From the NCBI GenBank assembly GCA_023807065.1, contig JAJJLU010000332.1, positions 62,001 to 126,000 on the forward strand: a DNA stretch of 64,000 bases, read 5' to 3'. How positions within the stretch are numbered: position 1 is the first letter of the stretch; each line of letters begins with the position of its first letter. Origin of the DNA: Isotricha intestinalis (Eukaryota > Ciliophora > Litostomatea > Vestibuliferida > Isotrichidae). The position numbers and the translations under genes were made by a program. The notes under the pieces are model-generated. The model was not told the origin of the DNA and made no database searches. It saw nothing but the letters and a program-made list of their open reading frames with translations. Positions 31,504 through 42,401 of this stretch are shown piece after piece.

Positions 31504-33309
31504 TTGTATTTAAAATTAATTAAATTTATTTGGTTATATAAAGAATATAATAAAGAATGAAATTAATTTAATTTAAATGTTAATTTTTTTATATTTTTTA
31601 TTTTGAAAGGATTTTTTATGAAAGAAAATATATGATAAAATGATTTTATATATTAATCTGATATTATTGTTTATTAAAACTTCATTTATTGAAAAAATAT
31701 TTAAATGATTTTTAATTTTTATTTTCTTATTAATATTAAAATATATTATTTGAACATTAGAGATTAAGATAGTGATAAAATTCTTAATATATTTTTTGAA
31801 TGTTTTTTAATTTATAAAATCCTAAACACCTAAATTTGATTTCAATATTTAAATAATAAGTCAAAAAATGAATATATAATTTTATTATGAAATTATTTCT
31901 CTTGAAATCTTGAAAATGATTGTAAAATATATTTAAAGTTAAAACAAACAAAAAAATTCCAATTTATCCGGGTTAATATGATTAATAATTAACTCACTCA
32001 CAAATAGATTTTGAATTAAATAATAATTTCTTTTGTGTTTTTTTTGATATGAAATATTTAAATTAAATAAAGTTTTGGAGTTTAATTTAATTTCAGATAT
32101 CCTAAATACTTCTATTATTGAATTATTTATTTTATTATTAATTGATTTATCAGTTAAAGCATAAAAGTTTCTTTATAATTAAATATTAATATAAAATATA
32201 AAAAATAGATGAATTTAAGTGTGTTTTTCATTTACATATTAGTGGATATAATATCATAATAAAAAATAATGATATTTAGCTCAAAAAAATATAAGATTAA
32301 AAAAATAATTAAATAAAATAAAAATTAATTTAATTATATAAAATTATAAAGAAAAAATAATAAAGATTTTTATTAGAATGGTCAATAAATAAAAAATTTT
32401 ATTTATTATATTTTATATTAATTAAATCTTTAATAAAATTGAGATTCCTAAATTTATTCACTATTCACATTTTCAATTTAACCTTATTATCAAATAAATT
32501 TTTATTAATTTCAATAAAATATTTTCTTTTTTTATCAATTTTATAGAATGTTGTCTGAAGGTTAATATATTTTTATTATTTAATAAAAAAATTTTTATCA
32601 TTTTTCAATGACCATTATTTTTTTTGTTACAAAAAGGGGTGTCTCAAAAATTGATTTTACCATTTGGGCTTTTTTTTTGATTTTATTCAAGATTCATTTT
32701 GATTTAATGCAAAAATAAATTTTATGAAATCTTATAATAAAATTATGATTTTTGAAGCTTTGAATAAATTAATTAATTACAATTACATCATATATTAGAA
32801 TTCTTTTTTTTCTTATACTTGGATATATGTAAGAAAATAAATGAAAATAAAAATAGTATTTTAATTGTAAAATATTTATTAATAAATTCATTTTTATTGT
32901 TACTTTTGAAAAAAAAATAATTTTTTTTATGAATTCATATTTAGTTCATTTTCTTTATTTTATTTATAATTTTTTCATTATTAACATTGATTAATTGATA
33001 TTTAATTTTTAGTTTTTTAAAGTTTTTATGATATTTTGATTCAAAAAAATAAAAAGAAATTGCAAAAATAAGGATTGTTTAGAATTTATGTAATTATATA
33101 TATATGAGGAGAGTTAGATAAAACTAATATTTATATCCTCAAAAAAATAGTTTTATTAAAATGAATTTTATATCTATTCAATTGACTAAAATTATTAAAT
33201 TTATATAATAAACCTAAAAAATCCAAAAAATTTTTGATTTAAAAAATTTTAATTTTAAATATATATTTGATATAATAGCAAATTCTTAATTAATTAATTT
33301 AAATAACAA
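31504..33309. other. 1.8-kb spacer between GH32 copies 2 and 3
   Basis: The longest gene-free stretch here, between two divergent GH32 genes, so it carries both promoters. No coding-like frame, tandem repeat or terminal inverted repeat that would mark a mobile element was seen. A rare G-rich patch near 32635-32650 (aaaaaggggtgtctc) stands out only because the surroundings are so A/T rich. Confidence 0.5.
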
Positions 33310-35136
33310 ATGAAGCTGACCTTGGTATTCATCTTAATTACTTATACTTTTTGTGGAATTAAGAAAACGAATGAGATGGTAAAATGTGAATACGAAGAAT
33401 ATGATAAATTAACAACAGCTTTTGCAAACGAAACAATAAACAGACCACTTTTCCATTTCACTCCAGAATTTGGTTGGATGAATGATCCAAATGGAATGTG
33501 GATAGACTCAACTACTACCCCACCTACTTACCATCTTTATTTCCAATATAATCCAAGAGATACTGTTTGGGGAATGCCTTTACTTTGGGGACATGCAACT
33601 ACAACTAATCTTGTTGATTGGGAAGAAAAAAAACCAGCTTTTGGACCTGATGATGGAAAAGCAGGAGCATATTCTGGTTCATGTTTTATTGATGATGACA
33701 ATAAATCTGGATGGTTTTATGAGGGGACGGAGGAAAACCCTGAAAACACTGTAACTCCTACGAAAAATATTATTGCTGCTTATACTTATAATGATTTAGA
33801 TTGGATTGAAACTCAATATTTATATTTTTCAGATGATGGAGACACATTTTATAAAATAAAAGAAGATTTTAATCCTGTTGTTGAGCACGATAATAAGAAT
33901 TTTGAAAAACAATTCAGAGATCCTCAAGTAGTAAAATTTAAGGATGAAAAAGGAACAGGTTATTTAATGAGTGTGGCTAAATCACAAGAATATAAAATAG
34001 CATTTTATCTTACAAGAGGTGATTTTAAAAAAACTAGTTGGAAAAAACAAAATGATCTTGAACTTGAAGGTTTCTTAGGATTTCAATATGAATGTCCAAA
34101 TTTAGCCCATTTAAAAAATAATCCTGATGAACATTCTCCTTATACTGATGATTCATATTGGGTACTTTTCATTTCAATAAATCCAGGCTCAATTACTGGA
34201 GGTTCATCAACTTGGTATTTATTTGGACATTTTGAAGAAAAAAAAGTAGAAGAAGAAGAAGATGCTGAGTCTTTATTAACATATGTTCCAACAACAAAAT
34301 ACCCAGCTCCTTTAGATTATGGAAAAGATTTTTATGCTATGCAAATTTTCTATGAAGTGAGAAATACTACAGAATTAGAAAAAGGTGCTGAATATGTTTC
34401 TGGTCTTGCATGGGCTTCAAATTGGCAATATACAGGAAGTGTTCCAACTGATCCATGGAGATCATCAATGTCACTTCCAAGGAAAATATCAATTGGTCAC
34501 TTCCAATCAAGTACAGAAACAAAAATTTTATATCTTAAATCAGAACCCTTTATTAATAAAGATGCTTCTTCAAACTTCAATTTCCCTTCATTGACTGAAG
34601 TATTTTCAGGAGAATTAAAAGGAGGGGATTCACAAATTAAAAAAATTGATAATAATGAAAAACCTAATCTTGAAGGAGCAATTGAATTTGAAATTTCAAT
34701 TAAAGTATTAAATACAAGTGATTTTAATAATGATAATCCAGGACATTTAGATTTTTATTTTAAAGGACATAATGATCCAGAAGAATATTTAAGATTTGGT
34801 TATGAACAAGGTGCCACAGCTTTTTATCTTGATAGATCACATTCTAAAGTTCCATGGGTTAATGAAAATCCATATTTTTCAGATAAAATTTCTATTAATG
34901 TTATGCCTAAAGAAGAAAGTGATGCAGGAGAAAACCAAATAGTTTATTATGTACATGGATTTATTGATAGAAATATAATTGAATTATTCTTTAATGAAGG
35001 TTATCAAACTTCTACTAATACTTTCTTCTTTACTGGAGGAAACTTTATTAATGAAGTCGAAATAAAATGTGATTATGGTGAACATGGATTTAATGTAGAT
35101 TTTAAAGCTGGTCAAATTACAAAAAACACATCATAA
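33310..35136 (+). CDS. GH32 invertase-type beta-fructofuranosidase (copy 3)
   Basis: Third GH32 gene. Signal peptide ~1-17 (LTLVFILITYTFCG). Catalytic residues: Asp59 in WMNDPNG, Asp204 in RDP, Glu261 in YECP. Shared blocks include DTVWGMPLLWGHAT, FISINPGSITGGSSTWYLFG, YGKDFYAMQIFYE, LAWASNWQYTGSVPTDPWRS and FIDRNIIELFFNEGYQTSTN. Compared with copies 1 and 2 it carries an acidic insert (KKVEEEEDAES, residues ~310-322) between propeller blades and a longer loop near 140-150. Motif agreement suggests one ancestral gene that duplicated locally and then diverged well beyond recent-copy level. It has the same GC-rich look as the other two. It should be active. Confidence 0.95.
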   Translation: MKLTLVFILITYTFCGIKKTNEMVKCEYEEYDKLTTAFANETINRPLFHFTPEFGWMNDPNGMWIDSTTTPPTYHLYFQYNPRDTVWGMPLLWGHATTTNLVDWEEKKPAFGPDDGKAGAYSGSCFIDDDNKSGWFYEGTEENPENTVTPTKNIIAAYTYNDLDWIETQYLYFSDDGDTFYKIKEDFNPVVEHDNKNFEKQFRDPQVVKFKDEKGTGYLMSVAKSQEYKIAFYLTRGDFKKTSWKKQNDLELEGFLGFQYECPNLAHLKNNPDEHSPYTDDSYWVLFISINPGSITGGSSTWYLFGHFEEKKVEEEEDAESLLTYVPTTKYPAPLDYGKDFYAMQIFYEVRNTTELEKGAEYVSGLAWASNWQYTGSVPTDPWRSSMSLPRKISIGHFQSSTETKILYLKSEPFINKDASSNFNFPSLTEVFSGELKGGDSQIKKIDNNEKPNLEGAIEFEISIKVLNTSDFNNDNPGHLDFYFKGHNDPEEYLRFGYEQGATAFYLDRSHSKVPWVNENPYFSDKISINVMPKEESDAGENQIVYYVHGFIDRNIIELFFNEGYQTSTNTFFFTGGNFINEVEIKCDYGEHGFNVDFKAGQITKNTS

Positions 35137-35683
35137 ATTGATTTGTATTTTTAAATTAAAATATCAATATTTTTTATTTCATCAATATAAAACTTTTATC
35201 AAACTTAATAATTAAATGGGTAAACAATTTTTATTTTTCCTCTTCATTTTCATAAATCTCAAGATTATATATAATAAAATATTTAAATATAAATTTATTT
35301 TTTTAGGAAATTTGAGCTGAATAATAAATGCTTATCATTGCTTTTGGAAAAAAAGAAAAAATTGTGAAAAATTAAATTCACTTTCATAACCCTCATATGG
35401 GATATTATTTTAATATATATTTTTAAAATTATTTTTGTGGGTTATTTATTGAAATTTGAAATACCAATTTGTTTTCCAAATGAATTTTCTTATCAAGAAA
35501 AAGATTTTTAAAATTCACTCTTATAAGTTTATTAAAGATAAAAATCGTTAACATTGTTTTTAATTATAATTTTCTTAAAACTAAACAAAATGATTAGAAG
35601 TAAAATTTAATAAAAATTTTTTATTTAAATTCAATTTATAAATAATATTTTATGGATTAAATAAATGAATTTATAAATTAAAT
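35137..35683. other. Spacer, right edge of the GH32 block
   Basis: A/T-rich sequence with no coding-like frame in either direction. It separates the GC-richer GH32 block from the ordinary gene-dense region to its right. Confidence 0.5.
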
Positions 35684-36550
35684 ATGAAAATAGACAATGA
35701 TTTTAAAATTGATTTTTCTTATAAAAAGCATTTAATAAATGCAGAAGTAAATCCTCATCAACAAATTAAATATATAATAAATCTTGCAAAAGATTTATAT
35801 AAATTTCCAACTTATACAGAAATAAAATTATTTTATAATAATATAAATCTTAAAGAATATGAAAATGAAATGTTAGATGATTATTTTAAAAATAAAATTC
35901 TTTTATTAAAAATAACGGCTATCAACAAAAAAAATAATTTAAAATGTAAATGTTGTGAAAGTATTTTAGTAAGATTTTTTTGTAGACATTGTAAAGAATA
36001 TTCTTGTGAAGAATGTAAAAAAATAAAACATAAAAATTGTTTAGATAATGAATTAATTCAAATTAATTTATCTAAATTAATTCAAGGATTAAAAATATAT
36101 TCTAATAAATTACAAAATGAAATACTTGATATTATAAAAATATCAAATAATTTTTCTAAAAATAATATTAATGAAAAAGATTCAATTGAAAGAATTTCTA
36201 AAGATTTCTTTTACGTTTATGAACAAATAGAAAAAATAATTGAACAAATTAATAAAAATTTTAATAAAAAAGAAATGACAATTAAAGATTTTGAGAAATA
36301 TCTTAATAAATTAATTGAACAAGAAGGATTTTATAATACAAGATTAAATTTGATTAAAAAATATTTTAAAGAAGAAAATGGAAGAGATGAAGATGAAAAA
36401 TACAATAAAGAAAATAATGGTAGAGAATTTATAACTTTATTAAGAGATGAAGATGAAAAACAAAATGAAGAAAATAATGATAATAATAAAGAATTTAAAG
36501 ATGAAGATGAAAATCAACATTTTGAATTAATTACTTTAAAAAAAGAATAA
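35684..36550 (+). CDS. B-box-like zinc-finger protein with ubiquitin-like N-terminus
   Basis: Probably a protein-interaction adaptor. Residues ~1-80 have the strand and turn pattern of a ubiquitin-like fold (EIKLFYNNINL...MLDDYFKNKILLLKI). Residues 88-119 form a B-box-like zinc cluster with pairs Cys88/Cys91, Cys100/Cys103, Cys108/Cys111 and His116/Cys119 (key stretch CRHCKEYSCEECKKIKHKNC). Residues ~125-235 are helical coiled coil, as after B-boxes in TRIM proteins. The C-terminal ~60 residues are acidic, with DEDEK-type units repeated three times (RDEDEKYNKENN, RDEDEKQNEENN, KDEDENQ), probably by local duplication. No RING domain is present, so ligase activity is not expected from this chain alone. 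Confidence 0.6.
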   Translation: MKIDNDFKIDFSYKKHLINAEVNPHQQIKYIINLAKDLYKFPTYTEIKLFYNNINLKEYENEMLDDYFKNKILLLKITAINKKNNLKCKCCESILVRFFCRHCKEYSCEECKKIKHKNCLDNELIQINLSKLIQGLKIYSNKLQNEILDIIKISNNFSKNNINEKDSIERISKDFFYVYEQIEKIIEQINKNFNKKEMTIKDFEKYLNKLIEQEGFYNTRLNLIKKYFKEENGRDEDEKYNKENNGREFITLLRDEDEKQNEENNDNNKEFKDEDENQHFELITLKKE

Positions 36551-36671
36551 TTAAAATTTTAAATATTTAATGAATATATAAATCTTTAATATTTAAATTT
36601 CCCTACTTCAATAATATTAATTTTCCAAAATAAATAAAAAATTTATTTCATAAAATATAATTTGAAAAAAA

Positions 36672-37607
36672 TTAAATATCAAAACTCCAAACATTAATAA
36701 TTTTATCAGAATAAGAAGCAATATTTCCATTATTTAACTCGATTAAACCTTGAATATTTTCATCATGAGCATTTCTAATAATTTGAATACAAATATAATT
36801 ATCACAATTATATATTTTAATATTTTTATTCCATCCACAAGTGATTAATAAAGACTTATCTTCAATACCACAAATACCATAAACAGTGAATTCATTATTT
36901 ATAATTTTAATAATTTTTTTTTCATTAATTGAAATAACATATAAATAACCTCCATTATCTCCTCCAATAAAAATTTTATCTTTTATTTTACATAAACTAT
37001 TATTTGTTATACATATTACATTATTAATTTCTAATATTAAATCATAGTTATTTAAATTGTAAAAATAAGTTCCTTTATTTCCTGAAGCAATTAAATATTG
37101 CTTTTCTTTTATAAAAATCATTGATAATATCATTCCTTTATTCATTAATCTTAAATTTAATTGATGTTTATTTTCTTTTATTTCTTCAAATATATCTATT
37201 TTATTTTCTGAACTTAATATTAATGTTCCATTTTGGAAAAAAATTAATTTATTAACTAAATCTTCATAATGATTATTTATTTCTTCTGAAAGAATATATT
37301 TATTATTTTTATTTTTTTTAAATATTTTCACTGTTCTATCATATAAAGATATAGCAAACGTATTTTCATCTTTTATACTTACATAAACAATATAATCTGT
37401 AATATTATCATTTATTGTTGATAATAAATTAAAGTTTAAATCCCAAATTTTTATTGTTTTATCCCATGAAACTGAAATAATATTACCTGAGGGAAAAACT
37501 GATAAAGAAGATATTATATTCAAATGAGCATTTATTGATTTATTTTTTATTAAATTTGATTGAGAAATTTTCATTTTTCTAATTCCTTTTACATAATTAT
37601 TTTCCAT
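36672..37607 (-). CDS. WD40-repeat beta-propeller protein (paralogue A)
   Basis: A single WD40 domain of 311 aa, enough for about seven blades. Visible blades include SVSWDKTIKIWDLNFNLL, FAISLYDRTVKIFKK, LITCGWNKNIKIYNC and the closing IASYSDKIINVWSFDI. The pattern is AH...L..G.I.S.S.D..IKIW, with RNAHDENIQGLIELNNGNI as a typical repeat entry. No other domain is attached, so it is a generic scaffold. It resembles the WD40 protein at 60468-61358 in size, order of motifs and ending. It lies head-to-head with the M16 peptidase gene, with only about 60 bases between the starts. Confidence 0.8.
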   Translation of the reverse strand: MENNYVKGIRKMKISQSNLIKNKSINAHLNIISSLSVFPSGNIISVSWDKTIKIWDLNFNLLSTINDNITDYIVYVSIKDENTFAISLYDRTVKIFKKNKNNKYILSEEINNHYEDLVNKLIFFQNGTLILSSENKIDIFEEIKENKHQLNLRLMNKGMILSMIFIKEKQYLIASGNKGTYFYNLNNYDLILEINNVICITNNSLCKIKDKIFIGGDNGGYLYVISINEKKIIKIINNEFTVYGICGIEDKSLLITCGWNKNIKIYNCDNYICIQIIRNAHDENIQGLIELNNGNIASYSDKIINVWSFDI

Positions 37608-37668
37608 TATATTATATGTTATTATTTAAAAATAATTTTTATAAATGTAAATTTCAATTAAAAAATTT

Positions 37669-40600
37669 ATGTCTGAACCTGGATTCAAATCTTTAGAAAT
37701 TTTAATTAAAAATCCAAATGAAAATAATTCTTTATTAAACGAAGAAAAAAATATGCAAAAAAAAAGAAGAATAATATTATTAACTTTGATAATAATAACA
37801 TTGATAATAATTATATTTATAATAAGAGAAAATATTCCTGAAAATAATATCAAAAAAAATAAAAATTTCAAAATAATTTTCCCAAATGAAAAAATAAAAA
37901 AACCATTAAAAACAAATAAAAAATACGAAATAATAAAATTAAAAAATAATTATACATTTATATTAATAAATAATCCAAATTCTTTAGAAAGTGGAATAGA
38001 AATAAAATCAAAATTAGGTTTTCAAACAGATATTATAGATGGATTTTCTCATTTTGCAGAACATATATTTTTTGGAGGTTCAAAAAAAAATAAAGGTAAT
38101 AAATTAAAATCATTAATTTTATCTTATAATAATATTATTAATGCCAATACTGAAGAAAATTTTACTCTTTTTGAAATTTTTGGACCTAATTTTATTTTAA
38201 ATAATCTTACTTATTTAATTTCTGATTTTATTCAAAATCCAGAATTAAATGAAAAATATATTAAAAGTGAAATTATTAGTATTGATTCTGAATTTCAATT
38301 TAATAATTTTTCTGATAATGTTTTATATGATATTTTAATTAATAATTGTAATTATAAACATCCTTTTTCACAAAGTGAAACTTGTCATTTTGGAAATAGA
38401 AAAAGTTTAAATAAAATTAGTGTTAAAAAACTTATTAAATATCTTAATGATTATTTTAAAATTTTATTTAATCCTGAAAATTGTATTTTTTCATTATATG
38501 GTTCTCAATCAATTGAAGAATTAAAATTATTAGTTTTAAAATATTTTAATTTTAATTTAGAAAAACCTTCTTTAGATTTTTTAAATCAAATTAATGATAA
38601 AATTTCTTTAATAAAAAGTGAAAAAATTTTCAATAAAGATGATTTAGGAAAAATTGCTTTTGTTAATACTGAAAGAGAAAGTAGTTTAGTTGAATTTTTT
38701 TTTGAAATTCCAATAGAAAGTAATTATAAAAATATATTTAATATTATTCAATATCTTTTAAATGGTAATGAAGATTATAGTTTAAAACATTATTTATTAA
38801 TAAATAATTATGCAATAAATATAATATATAATTCACGTATTTTAATTAATTCAGAAATTATTTCTATTAAAATAGATTTAACTGATTTTGGGATTGAAAA
38901 TTTTAATAATATTATAGAAGCTATTTTTGCTTATATTAATATTATAAAAAATGAAACCAATGAAGAATTGCTTAATAATATTTATCAAATTCATTTAATG
39001 AAATTTTTGCAAGAAGAAATAACATATCCAAATTTACCAAATGAAGCTGAAGAAATAATAAATAATTTTAATTTATATGGAGCAGAAAATATGTTAGGAT
39101 ATCCAGTTAAAGAAAATTATTCATTAAAATCAGTGAAAAATTATTTGAATTATATGCAATCAAATAATTGTTTTATTATATTTGATACTCCAAAAGATAA
39201 TATATTTTCTTCTTTAAAAGATAAGAAAGAAAAAAAAACAAAATCTTTTAATAACATTTATTATATATATAAAATCCCTGAGGAAAAAATTAATATTTTA
39301 AATAAAATCACACAAATTGATAATTATCGATTTTCAATAAGAAAAATTAATAATTATTACACTAAATTAAATACTTTATCAAACAAACCATGTTATGAAA
39401 TGACTCCAATAATTTGTAAATATGAAGAATATAATCCAAAGAATAATAAAACATATTTACCATTTATTATAGAAAAAAATAAAAAAATATTTTCATTAAT
39501 GAAAATAGATAGATCATTTGGATTACCAATAATAAAAGGATTTGTTAAATTTAATATTGAAAATATGAATTTAAATATAGATGAAATTAATATCTTTTAT
39601 TATTTGTTTTTTGATTCTTTCAGATATAAAGTTTTAAATTCTTATTTAAATGAAGGAGGAACAAAAATAGAAATTTTTGATGATTATTCTCCTTCAATTC
39701 AAATTTCTTTTTCTACTTATTCAGATTTATTAGATAAAGTAAGTGAATTTATTATCAATTTTATGAAAGAACCAATAAATGAAAAAATATTTAATTATTT
39801 AAAGGAAAAATATTTATTTGAAAAATCAAAAAATAATGAAGACCCATTAATTGACATAAGAGAAGAAATCCTTAATATTTTTAAAAAGTTTATTCAAGTT
39901 AATATTTATTTTAATGATTTTTTTTCAATTGATTCTTTAATTAAATTTCAATATAATAATTATACAGAATATTTTTTTTATTTAACTAAAAATGTAAGTA
40001 AATTAATATATTTAACTCATGGTGATATAAATTATGAACAAGCAAAATTAAATACAAAAAAATTATCACAATTAATTAAGAAAAAAGAAGAAATTGAATT
40101 ATTACAATCTTCACAAATAAATATACCAAAAAAAATAAGTATTTTATATTCTACAAAATCAGAAAAAAAATATGAAAAACAAGGAGCCACTTTAATAATG
40201 TATGAAATATATAAAGAAAATTTAATAAAATATTTTCAAATTTATGTTTCATGTTCTCGAGGAAAAATTTTTGATTATTTAAGAACTGATAAATCAACTG
40301 GATATCATATTACAATTAAAATTGAAGAAATATTAGGAAAACATTATTTAATGATTTATGTAATTAGTCCTATTTATTCACCTGAAAAATTAGATCATTT
40401 AATTAATGAAGCTATTAATCAATCATTTAATATTAAATGTCATCATATAAATTTTATTAATGATTATATTGTAAAAAGAGATAATTTTAAATTTAGTCAA
40501 GATGATATATTTCAAAACTTAATTAATTTAATTTTAAATGAAGAATATGAAAATAATTTAAATCAAGAAAAGGAATTTAATTTATCTTATAAAATGGTTA

Positions 40601-40812
40601 TTGAAAAAATTAAACCTTTAATAATTGATTTTCCAAAAAGAATTGGAATATTATATCATAGAGGAGATATCACAGAAAAAGAATTAAATAAGGAAATTAG
40701 TGATATTGATAAATTTTATTATTTAAATAATGAAATTGTAAATGAAATTAATAATGATATTAATTATTTAGATAAATTTAAATTAAATCAAAATAATTAT
40801 AATAATTATTGA
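37669..40812 (+). CDS. Membrane-anchored M16 (insulysin-type) zinc metallopeptidase
   Basis: Degrades peptides inside a closed chamber formed by two halves. The inverted zinc motif HFAEH is at 128-132 (His128, Glu131, His132). The distal ligand is Glu208 in SEIISIDSEFQ, 77 residues after Glu131, as in insulin-degrading enzyme (Glu111 to Glu189). Length 1047 aa agrees with four-domain M16A enzymes. C-terminal blocks such as YLRTDKSTGYHI recall the LRTxEQLGY segment of insulysin. Unusually for insulysin, a strongly hydrophobic span (34-52, IILLTLIIITLIIIIFIIR) follows a Lys/Arg patch, so it should be a type II membrane protein facing the lumen or exterior, similar in layout to nardilysin relatives in protists. 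Stop is TGA. Confidence 0.88.
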   Translation: MSEPGFKSLEILIKNPNENNSLLNEEKNMQKKRRIILLTLIIITLIIIIFIIRENIPENNIKKNKNFKIIFPNEKIKKPLKTNKKYEIIKLKNNYTFILINNPNSLESGIEIKSKLGFQTDIIDGFSHFAEHIFFGGSKKNKGNKLKSLILSYNNIINANTEENFTLFEIFGPNFILNNLTYLISDFIQNPELNEKYIKSEIISIDSEFQFNNFSDNVLYDILINNCNYKHPFSQSETCHFGNRKSLNKISVKKLIKYLNDYFKILFNPENCIFSLYGSQSIEELKLLVLKYFNFNLEKPSLDFLNQINDKISLIKSEKIFNKDDLGKIAFVNTERESSLVEFFFEIPIESNYKNIFNIIQYLLNGNEDYSLKHYLLINNYAINIIYNSRILINSEIISIKIDLTDFGIENFNNIIEAIFAYINIIKNETNEELLNNIYQIHLMKFLQEEITYPNLPNEAEEIINNFNLYGAENMLGYPVKENYSLKSVKNYLNYMQSNNCFIIFDTPKDNIFSSLKDKKEKKTKSFNNIYYIYKIPEEKINILNKITQIDNYRFSIRKINNYYTKLNTLSNKPCYEMTPIICKYEEYNPKNNKTYLPFIIEKNKKIFSLMKIDRSFGLPIIKGFVKFNIENMNLNIDEINIFYYLFFDSFRYKVLNSYLNEGGTKIEIFDDYSPSIQISFSTYSDLLDKVSEFIINFMKEPINEKIFNYLKEKYLFEKSKNNEDPLIDIREEILNIFKKFIQVNIYFNDFFSIDSLIKFQYNNYTEYFFYLTKNVSKLIYLTHGDINYEQAKLNTKKLSQLIKKKEEIELLQSSQINIPKKISILYSTKSEKKYEKQGATLIMYEIYKENLIKYFQIYVSCSRGKIFDYLRTDKSTGYHITIKIEEILGKHYLMIYVISPIYSPEKLDHLINEAINQSFNIKCHHINFINDYIVKRDNFKFSQDDIFQNLINLILNEEYENNLNQEKEFNLSYKMVIEKIKPLIIDFPKRIGILYHRGDITEKELNKEISDIDKFYYLNNEIVNEINNDINYLDKFKLNQNNYNNY

Positions 40813-41267
40813 TTTTATGAAATATTTAATATTTAATTATTATTTAAATTCTTATAATAATATTAATAGTTTTGAATAGAAATGCTTTTAATAGCCAATT
40901 ATTTGATAAATTTAATTTTTTTTCATTTTACACAACATTCATATTATTTTTGGTTTTTTAGAGTCACAAACATTTTATTACCTTTATTTTACTAATAATT
41001 TATATAATATAATGTGATGAATTTATATAATTTCTTCATTTAAAATGAAAACAATTTTACATTTTAGACATGAAATAAAGGGTAATATGTTCTAAACAGT
41101 ATTTTATTTTATTTATTTTTTTTTTTGTGTTTTTAACAATTAGATGTTTAAATATTTTTTTAATTAATATATTTATTTAGAATTATTTCAATTTGATGTA
41201 ATATTTATATAAGATAAAGCAACATTTATAATAAATATATAATGATATAACTTAATATAAATAAATA
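40813..41267. other. Spacer, no gene seen
   Basis: A/T-rich gap between the M16 peptidase and the beta-lactamase-fold gene, both on the plus strand. No coding-like frame or distinct motif. Confidence 0.5.
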
Positions 41268-42401
41268 ATGAAAGGAATAATAATATTATCAATCATAATA
41301 ATTATAATCTCAATAATATTATCAACAGAATATAAACATTTAGCAAAGACATTATTTCAATTATTACGTTATCATGGAACATCTCATGAGGACAATAAAA
41401 TATTTCCATCAGTATATATGGAAGGAAATTCCAATATTTCAAAAATAGAAAGAGAATTAATAAAATATGATAAATCAAAATATGATTTTTCAAAACATTC
41501 AATACAATCATTTTTAGTTCTTCACAAGAATAAAATAATAATAGAGGAATATTATAATAATCACAATTCAAAAAGTAAATTTAATTTATTTTCAGCGACA
41601 AAAACAATAATATCTTTAGGAATAGGAATTTTACAAGATAGAAAATTAATATCAATAAATGATAAAATAAAAAAATATTTACCTTTTCTTCCTTTAAAAG
41701 AAGAAACAACAATAAAAAATATATTAGAAATGTCATCTGGATATTCTTTGCCTCAATTTTCTTTTATGATTGATATGGGTTTTGATTACTTTGCATATAA
41801 TTTAACAGATAGATTAAAGAATTATAAAGTATCATATAATCCAGGTGAATATTTTATGTATAAAAATTTAAATACTCAAATATTAGGTTTATTAATTGAA
41901 AAAGTTTCTGGAAAAAAAATAAATGATTTTATTTATGAAAATATATATAAATTTATAGGAAGAGAAAAAGCTGAATGGAGTACTGATAGAGTTGGAAATA
42001 TTAAATCTTTTTGTTGTTTATATTTAAATAATGAAGATTTTTTAAAATTTGGAAAATTGTTTCTTGATAAAGGAAAAGTTGGAAATCAAGTTATTATTAG
42101 TGAAAAATATTTAAATGATATTTTTGTAACTAATGATAAATTAATTTCTATTTTGGAAAATGGAGAAAAAAATAATTTTTATGGTCTTCATGCTTGGACT
42201 ATTAATACTCATGATGGATATAAAGTAAATTATTTTTCTGGATTGTTAGGACAATATAATATTATCATTGAAGATTTAGATATTTTAATTTCTACTTGTG
42301 GAAATGATAAAAAAAAAGGAACAAGAAAAAATTTTGAAAAAATTGTTTTGGAATTAGTAAATAATGTTAGAAATGCAATAAAAGATTCAGAGAAAAAATA
42401 A
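41268..42401 (+). CDS. Beta-lactamase-fold serine hydrolase (class C/LACTB-like), membrane-anchored
   Basis: A serine hydrolase of the beta-lactamase/transpeptidase superfamily; eukaryotic members are usually peptidases or esterases rather than antibiotic-degrading enzymes. N-terminal residues 3-19 (GIIILSIIIIIISIILS) form a signal anchor or signal peptide. The SxxK motif is SATK (Ser109, Lys112), and the second motif is YKN (Tyr198-Asn200) inside FMYKNLNTQILGLLIEKVSG, typical of this family. The usual C-terminal H/K-x-G motif is represented by YFSGLLGQYN. Length 377 aa fits. Such genes in protists are often of bacterial origin, but base composition matches the neighbours, so any transfer would be old. 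Substrate unknown. Confidence 0.82.
   Translation: MKGIIILSIIIIIISIILSTEYKHLAKTLFQLLRYHGTSHEDNKIFPSVYMEGNSNISKIERELIKYDKSKYDFSKHSIQSFLVLHKNKIIIEEYYNNHNSKSKFNLFSATKTIISLGIGILQDRKLISINDKIKKYLPFLPLKEETTIKNILEMSSGYSLPQFSFMIDMGFDYFAYNLTDRLKNYKVSYNPGEYFMYKNLNTQILGLLIEKVSGKKINDFIYENIYKFIGREKAEWSTDRVGNIKSFCCLYLNNEDFLKFGKLFLDKGKVGNQVIISEKYLNDIFVTNDKLISILENGEKNNFYGLHAWTINTHDGYKVNYFSGLLGQYNIIIEDLDILISTCGNDKKKGTRKNFEKIVLELVNNVRNAIKDSEKK

Noticed and set aside
31504..33309. Mobile element moving the GH32 genes
   Set aside because: I searched by eye for inverted terminal repeats, transposase frames and direct repeats in the long spacers and saw none.
41268..42401. Antibiotic-resistance beta-lactamase
   Set aside because: SxxK and YxN are shared by the whole serine hydrolase superfamily; eukaryotic LACTB-like members are the better match.
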